A DNA stretch of 9,053 nucleotides from an uncultured Bacteroidota bacterium. Its GTDB lineage: Bacteria > Bacteroidota > Bacteroidia > Bacteroidales > 4484-276. The first letter of the stretch is position 1, and the number at the start of each line of letters is the position of its first letter. Positions 5,231-9,053 of this stretch are shown here, piece by piece. Under the pieces are notes generated by a model. It had not been told where the DNA came from and searched no databases. It saw only the letters and a list, made by a program, of their open reading frames with translations. The DNA is taken from the NCBI GenBank assembly GCA_903930725.1, contig CAIYZW010000461.1:1-9053 (forward strand), read 5' to 3'. Position numbers and translations under genes: made by a program.

Positions 5231-6100
5231 TCAAATTTCGTTAGTCGTTTTTTGCCCGAAAACCTGCATGGCTTTCAAATAAGCAATTTCAAAAGCATCC
5301 CGGTCAATGCCGGTTTCGATATTATTTTCATCGCACCAGGTCAGGATGTGGCGGGTATTCAGGTTTCCCAAAAGCTCGTAGCCGGTCATCGGGCAGCCAC
5401 CCAGGCCGCCAACCACGCCATCAAAACGGCGGCAACCATTTTTGTAGGCAGCATCCACTTTTTCGCGCCAGTTGTGTTCCAAAGTATGAAGGTGCAGGCC
5501 AACTTCGGCATTTTTAAGTTCTTTTCCGAGATGATGAAAAATCTCAGCAATCATGGCTCCATCGGCCACGCCAGTGATGTCGGACAGGGAAATGATCCCG
5601 ATTCCTGAATCTTCGAAATACTTCGCCCATTTTATCACTAAATCTACGCTCCAAGGGTCGCCATAAGGGTTTCCAAAGGCCATCGAAATGTAAACCTGTA
5701 GTTTTTTATTTTTCCTGATACAGATATTCAGGATATCGTCAACAGTTTTTTGTGAATCAGTTATGGAAGAGTTGAGATTTCGTTTTAAAAAGGTTTCGGA
5801 AAATGAAAACGGAAAACCTACAAGCGAAACTTCATCAAAACCACAGGCAATCTCCGCTCCTTTTGTATTTCCAACAATGGCCATCAACTTCGATTTAGTT
5901 TGCGAAAGGTCGAGTTTGGTGATTACTTCTGCAGTATCGCGAAGTTGGGGGATTGCTTTTGGCGATACAAAACTTCCAAAATCAATAATATCAAAACCTA
6001 CTTTAAGCAAAGTATTGATTAATCCGATCTTTTGCGCAGTCGGGATAAACCTGACAATTCCCTGCATGGCATCACGTGGAGCTTCGGTAATTTTTATCAT
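5231..6100 (-). CDS. HMG-CoA lyase-family protein (HMGL-like TIM barrel)
   Basis: This 289-residue TIM-barrel protein of the HMGL-like family would cleave 3-hydroxy-3-methylglutaryl-CoA to acetyl-CoA and acetoacetate in leucine and ketone-body metabolism. Seen in sequence: ITEAPRDAMQ (4-13) with R9/D10 of the active site, SFVSPKAIPQ (43-52), metal-binding H203 and H205 in GLHLHT, the mobile-loop cysteine C236 in GGLGGCP, and N246 in GNL. Differences from the mammalian enzyme: aspartate (D40) where a glutamate usually precedes the SFVSP motif, and HLHT where HxHD is usual. From memory the HLHT form is common in a Bacteroidota subgroup, so the exact acyl-CoA substrate is less certain than the fold. 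ATG 6100 is preferred over an in-frame TTG at 6106. It starts 39 nt after hisK ends, with no promoter visible between. Confidence 0.82.
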   Translation of the reverse strand: MIKITEAPRDAMQGIVRFIPTAQKIGLINTLLKVGFDIIDFGSFVSPKAIPQLRDTAEVITKLDLSQTKSKLMAIVGNTKGAEIACGFDEVSLVGFPFSFSETFLKRNLNSSITDSQKTVDDILNICIRKNKKLQVYISMAFGNPYGDPWSVDLVIKWAKYFEDSGIGIISLSDITGVADGAMIAEIFHHLGKELKNAEVGLHLHTLEHNWREKVDAAYKNGCRRFDGVVGGLGGCPMTGYELLGNLNTRHILTWCDENNIETGIDRDAFEIAYLKAMQVFGQKTTNEI

Positions 6101-6139
6101 TATCAACGAAAAGATGATTGGAAATGGTTCTTTAAACTA

Positions 6140-7042
6140 TTAAGTAAGCCTGGTGCTTGAGAGTTTATAACTTATCACAAAACTCATGGTTGTTCCTTTG
6201 CCGGGTTCCGATTGAACTTTAACCTGGCCGCCAAGCAATTTTACCAACCGCTGAACTATCGAAAGGCCAAGTCCGTTGCCACCAAATTCGCGGTTGTGCG
6301 ATTCGTCCACACTGCGGAATGGTTCGAAAATGATGTCGAGTTTATCAGCCGAAATCCCAATTCCGGTATCTTTTACATAAAATTCGATGGATTTTTTATC
6401 AAGCAAATTGTAGCCAACCTCGATAAAACCTATTTGGGTATATTTAAATGCATTGTCTAGCAATTTTCTAAAAACCTGTGTAATCTTCTCCAGGTCGCTT
6501 GTAAACAGAACATCTTCATCGAGTTTCTGAAAGTTCAAACGGACATTTTCGATATATTTTTCTTCACCAAAATATGAATAATACTCCTCTAAATCCTGGA
6601 AAAGGCTTTTTACCGAAATAAGATTTTCGTCGGTTTCGATTTCATCGGCATCGAGGTTCGAAATAAAAATTACATCCTTTACAGTATCGAGCAATTGCTC
6701 GCTGCTTTTGTGGATAATTTTCATGTATTCCTTCATTTCGTCCAGGGTAACATCGCCAAACTGGGCAAGTTCCGAAAAACCAAGAATGGCATTGAGCGGG
6801 GTACGCATTTCGTGCGAAACATTGGCTATAAAAGTTGTCTTTAAACGTTGGTATTCATCAGCAGATTTGCTGGCAATTGCGAGTTTTTCGAGCAAAGCAG
6901 CTTTTTCTTTTGCAAAATCAAGCATAATTTGCTCCATCCTCCCACCTGGGTGAAGATCAAAATTATCAGCACTATGTAAATTCTGAATGTCCATCAATGC
7001 AAAATGAGTTTTACAACCGTTGGCAATAGTACAAAAAAACAT
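6140..7042 (-). CDS. Soluble orphan sensor histidine kinase
   Basis: This is a 300-residue kinase with the full catalytic core. The HisKA H-box FIANVSHEMRTPLNAILGFS (71-90) carries phosphoacceptor H77. The ATPase domain has the N-box FRKLLDNAFKYT (191-202, N197), the G1 box VKDTGIGI (223-230), the F-box FEPF (239-242) and the G2 box GGNGLGLSI (254-262). No membrane segment, PAS, GAF or receiver domain is visible. The only N-terminal input is about 35 poorly recognisable residues and a probable coiled coil at about 36-68. It presumably senses a cytoplasmic cue or a partner protein and needs a response regulator encoded elsewhere. ATG 7042 gives the longest form; Met17 (6994) is a plausible alternative start, because the first 16 residues look atypical. 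It is divergent from the small membrane protein gene at 7201. Confidence 0.9.
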   Translation of the reverse strand: MFFCTIANGCKTHFALMDIQNLHSADNFDLHPGGRMEQIMLDFAKEKAALLEKLAIASKSADEYQRLKTTFIANVSHEMRTPLNAILGFSELAQFGDVTLDEMKEYMKIIHKSSEQLLDTVKDVIFISNLDADEIETDENLISVKSLFQDLEEYYSYFGEEKYIENVRLNFQKLDEDVLFTSDLEKITQVFRKLLDNAFKYTQIGFIEVGYNLLDKKSIEFYVKDTGIGISADKLDIIFEPFRSVDESHNREFGGNGLGLSIVQRLVKLLGGQVKVQSEPGKGTTMSFVISYKLSSTRLT

Positions 7043-7116
7043 TTTTGCCAGGACGAATTTACCTGCGATTTATGATCACTTTTATAAATATTTTAAAAAT
7101 TATGTCGGCAAAATGG

Positions 7117-7146
7117 TTGTTAACGAATCGAAAATGTCGTAATTTG
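7117..7146 (+). promoter_or_regulatory. Probable promoter of the small membrane protein gene
   Basis: TTG (7117-7119) is followed after 20 nt by TAATTTG (7140-7146), a one-base-shorter version of TAnnTTTG, and then GCAAAAGG. It lies in the 158-nt divergent region between hisK and the gene at 7201. The predicted leader is about 50 nt and contains a 15-bp AT palindrome (7174-7188, arms TTAAAAT/ATTTTAA), which could be an operator or simply AT-rich sequence. No clear minus-strand promoter for hisK was found. Confidence 0.45.
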
Positions 7147-7200
7147 CAAAAGGAATTTAAGGTGAATGAAGCCTTAAAATTATTTTAAAAGTCATTATTT

Positions 7201-7428
7201 ATGCCTGGTTTATTCAAAGCCAAGATTAAGACGAAAAAAGTGCGTGAACCTCATGCACAAAAGATTATTGATGCTATTCGCAGGTTGATCGTCACGATTT
7301 TGGTGATTTCATTTGCCTTAATTTTCCTGTATTCAGCCCTAAATTTCTGGGATGTTGTAACCGACCTAAATACTTTTATCACCGATTTAGGCCATAAATT
7401 AGGATTTGGGATGATTTTTTTACTTTAG
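7201..7428 (+). CDS. Small single-pass membrane protein, function unknown
   Basis: This is a 75-residue protein I do not recognise. It has a basic N-terminus (KAKIKTKKVR, residues 6-15), then a strongly hydrophobic stretch at about 29-49 (LIVTILVISFALIFLYSALNF), and a C-terminal part with DLNTFITDLGHKLGFG (55-70) ending in hydrophobic MIFLL. The positive-inside rule suggests the N-terminus is cytoplasmic. ATG 7201 is the likely start, about 50 nt after a promoter-like element, which supports it as a real gene despite its size. It lies 63 nt before the GT-C-like gene on the same strand and could be cotranscribed with it, but nothing in either sequence ties their functions together. Confidence 0.6.
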   Translation: MPGLFKAKIKTKKVREPHAQKIIDAIRRLIVTILVISFALIFLYSALNFWDVVTDLNTFITDLGHKLGFGMIFLL

Positions 7429-7491
7429 CCAAAAACCACACCTTACCATCTCGTCAGATTTCTTAATTTCGCTGCTTAAAACAGGCTGTAC

Positions 7492-8835
7492 ATGCGGAAA
7501 TTTTACATCGTTTTTTTTATCATCAACCTCTTGCTGAGCTACTTTTATGTTGACATCTGGACAACCAATTCAAACACAGCCTCCAGGGCTTTGCCTATCA
7601 TTTCATTTTTCGAAAACGGAAGCCTGCAGATTGACAAATACCAGGAGCCGATAAATGATAAAGCCCACATCAACGGGCATTATTACACCGATAAGGCGCC
7701 TCTGCCCACTTTTGTTGTTTTGCCGTTTTTTGGAATATTAAAAGCGGTTGGCCTGGTTAAGGAAGTTGATGGCAGCCTTTTTGGGACGGAGATTTTCATG
7801 CTTGGAAGTTTTATCTGCGGAAGCCTGCCTTTTGTTTTATTCATGCTGCTGGCACTTTTTGCAATTCGAAAAAAGAATCCATCAGTCTCGCCGGTTTTCC
7901 TGGTGATGATGCCTTTTTACGGATCGTTTATTTTTGTTTTTGCCGGAACCTATTTTGCACACATCATGTCGGCGTTTTTGTTGTTGGTGGCTTATTTATT
8001 TTTAAAAGATAAGAAATACGTCCTAGCAGGCCTTTTCAGTGGACTGGCATTTTTATCGGATTACACCATTGCGCTGGTTTTCCCTATTTGGGCGCTTCAG
8101 GTCTGGATAAAAGAAAAGAGTTTTTACAAAGGGTTTTTGTTTGGATTGGGCACGGTGCCGGCGATATTTTTTATCATGATTTACAATTTCATTTTTACCG
8201 GTTCACCTTTCGAGATGCTTTATAAATACCACAATTTCCAGGATTTGCACACCAATTACGGTTTTAACCTGCCAAGCCTCGAATCTATCTGGGGGCTTAC
8301 TTTCAGCGATTATAAAGGCCTGTTTTTTTACACACCGTTTCTTTTCCTGGCTTTTGCCGGCATTTCAAAAAAATACAACTTCAGGGCATTTGCAGGGCAT
8401 TATCTTTTTTACTTTTCGGTTGTTTACTTTTTGGTAGTTGCCTCCTATTTTGGCTGGTGGGGTGGCTGGACTTACGGCCCACGGCTGCTTTTCCCGGTTG
8501 CCGTTTTTCTGGTTTATGAAGGCATCGTTAAAATTTCGGACTATAAATTTTCGGCAGCATTTTTCTGGATTCTCACTGTTTTTGGGCTGGCAGGAGCATT
8601 TCTTGCTAAAATAACCGTGGTTTACTCGGTCCCGACGGATTCGCTGCATCCTTTTTCTCAAACCATTTTCCCGGCAATAAAAGCCGGAAGTTTTAATCCC
8701 AACAATCTGACAACCATTATTTTTGGGATTAATCCTGCCTTAGCGGCGATAATCTGGATCGTTGGATTTGCTGGCGGAATTTTCTTTTTAGACAGTTGGC
8801 TTCAGAAAATAAAAAAAGGCAATTTAGTCAATTAA
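7492..8835 (+). CDS. Polytopic membrane protein, GT-C-like glycosyltransferase family
   Basis: This 447-residue protein has about ten or more hydrophobic spans. It opens with a transmembrane segment (about 3-20) followed by a long polar first loop (21-70) containing D21, E41, D48 and the string GHYYTDKAPLP (62-72). Near 319-335 is YFGWWGGWTYGPRLLFP. A first periplasmic loop with acidic residues, plus aromatic motifs like these, is typical of GT-C-fold transferases (ArnT/PMT/GT39-related), which move a sugar from a polyprenyl-phosphate carrier to a lipid or protein. The specific donor and acceptor cannot be read, and the lack of a strong hit to a named member keeps this at fold level. ATG 7492 places the first span at the N-terminus. 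The preceding 63 nt hold no convincing promoter, so it may share the transcript starting upstream of 7201. Confidence 0.65.
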   Translation: MRKFYIVFFIINLLLSYFYVDIWTTNSNTASRALPIISFFENGSLQIDKYQEPINDKAHINGHYYTDKAPLPTFVVLPFFGILKAVGLVKEVDGSLFGTEIFMLGSFICGSLPFVLFMLLALFAIRKKNPSVSPVFLVMMPFYGSFIFVFAGTYFAHIMSAFLLLVAYLFLKDKKYVLAGLFSGLAFLSDYTIALVFPIWALQVWIKEKSFYKGFLFGLGTVPAIFFIMIYNFIFTGSPFEMLYKYHNFQDLHTNYGFNLPSLESIWGLTFSDYKGLFFYTPFLFLAFAGISKKYNFRAFAGHYLFYFSVVYFLVVASYFGWWGGWTYGPRLLFPVAVFLVYEGIVKISDYKFSAAFFWILTVFGLAGAFLAKITVVYSVPTDSLHPFSQTIFPAIKAGSFNPNNLTTIIFGINPALAAIIWIVGFAGGIFFLDSWLQKIKKGNLVN

Positions 8836-8885
8836 GAATTTAACCTTAAATCACATTTTAACAAGGAAACCTCCTCATTTTTTGA

Positions 8886-8893
8886 TAGCTTTG
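8886..8893 (+). promoter_or_regulatory. -7 element of fbp
   Basis: TAGCTTTG matches TAnnTTTG and lies 23 nt before the ATG at 8917, implying a short leader. No well-placed TTG at the -33 position was found. It sits in the 81-nt gap after the GT-C-like gene and suggests that fbp is transcribed on its own. Confidence 0.45.
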
Positions 8894-8916
8894 CAATCCT
8901 AAAAAAACTCAGAAAT

Positions 8917-9053
8917 ATGAATCAGAAAGACCTTTCGATTGATCGGAAATTTACGAACAGCGACATCGAAAATGAACTTAAATACCTGAACCTGCTTGCG
9001 AGGCAATTTCCAACGGTTCAGTCGGCAAGCACCGAGATCATTAACCTCGAAGC
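8917..9053 (+). CDS. fbp: Fructose-1,6-bisphosphatase class III, N-terminal fragment (runs off window)
   Basis: This reading frame opens at ATG 8917 and continues past the window end, giving 45 complete codons. ELKYLNLLARQFPTVQSAST (residues 20-39) followed by EIINLEA matches the N-terminus of class III fructose-1,6-bisphosphatases, where a YLxLLAxxxPTxxAxSTEIINLxA pattern precedes the metal-binding phosphoesterase core. The enzyme dephosphorylates fructose 1,6-bisphosphate in gluconeogenesis. Full-length homologues are about 650-670 residues, so only the first few percent is present and the catalytic motifs lie outside the window. The start is supported by the -7 element 23 nt upstream and by the expected distance from the start to the conserved motif. 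Confidence 0.88.
   Translation, partial: MNQKDLSIDRKFTNSDIENELKYLNLLARQFPTVQSASTEIINLE

Noticed and set aside
5252..6953. Plus-strand ORFs opposite the lyase-like gene and hisK
   Set aside because: They are shadows of conserved minus-strand genes, with low-complexity or arbitrary composition and no family resemblance.
7162..7188. Tiny upstream ORF (GTG, 8 codons) before the small membrane protein gene
   Set aside because: It is too short and AT-rich to distinguish from chance, with no sign of an attenuator structure.
8365..8661. Minus-strand ORF within the GT-C-like gene
   Set aside because: It is antisense to transmembrane-coding sequence; its basic, cysteine-containing product is a typical artefact of such regions.
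8836..8885. Terminator after the GT-C-like gene
   Set aside because: Only a 5-bp AT stem (TTAAG/CTTAA) and a 3-bp AGG/CCT stem before a T-run were seen; neither is convincing.

Overview
The window looks like a chromosomal segment from a member of the Bacteroidota. Several genes are preceded by the phylum's -7 promoter element (TAnnTTTG), Shine-Dalgarno sequences are essentially absent, and the protein families fit: a long TrkH/KtrB with an N-terminal membrane extension, a Bacteroidota-style HMG-CoA lyase relative with HLHT in place of HxHD, and a class III fructose-1,6-bisphosphatase. I cannot resolve the genus.

Layout. (1) Positions 1-1540, plus strand, visibly AT-rich: two unrelated toxin-antitoxin modules in tandem. 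The first is a MntA/HepT (nucleotidyltransferase/HEPN) pair at 145-769. The second is a MazE-like antitoxin with a MazF/PemK toxin at 922-1486. A degenerate ~30-bp repeat lies before, between and after the modules, and both share an identical 20-bp promoter-proximal block. (2) Positions 1573-7042, minus strand: six genes reading hisK, HMG-CoA lyase-like (mvaB-like), smpB, a periplasmic thioredoxin-like protein, ktrB (K+ translocating subunit) and ktrA (K+ gating subunit). Gaps are 12-39 nt except before ktrB (106 nt), where a promoter and a weak terminator-like hairpin suggest that ktrBA is a separate unit. (3) Positions 7043-7200: a divergent intergenic region with a plus-strand promoter. (4) Positions 7201-9053, plus strand: a small membrane protein of unknown function, a polytopic GT-C-like membrane protein, and the start of an fbp gene that runs off the window.

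Functionally, the core is housekeeping: K+ uptake, trans-translation, thiol redox work in the periplasm, acyl-CoA metabolism and gluconeogenesis. The TA island abuts the 3' end of ktrA in convergent orientation. No tRNA, rRNA, CRISPR array or complete mobile element was seen. No stretch over 300 bases lacks a gene. The most unusual signal is the cassette-like arrangement of the two TA modules. I found no convincing evidence of an entirely new system.
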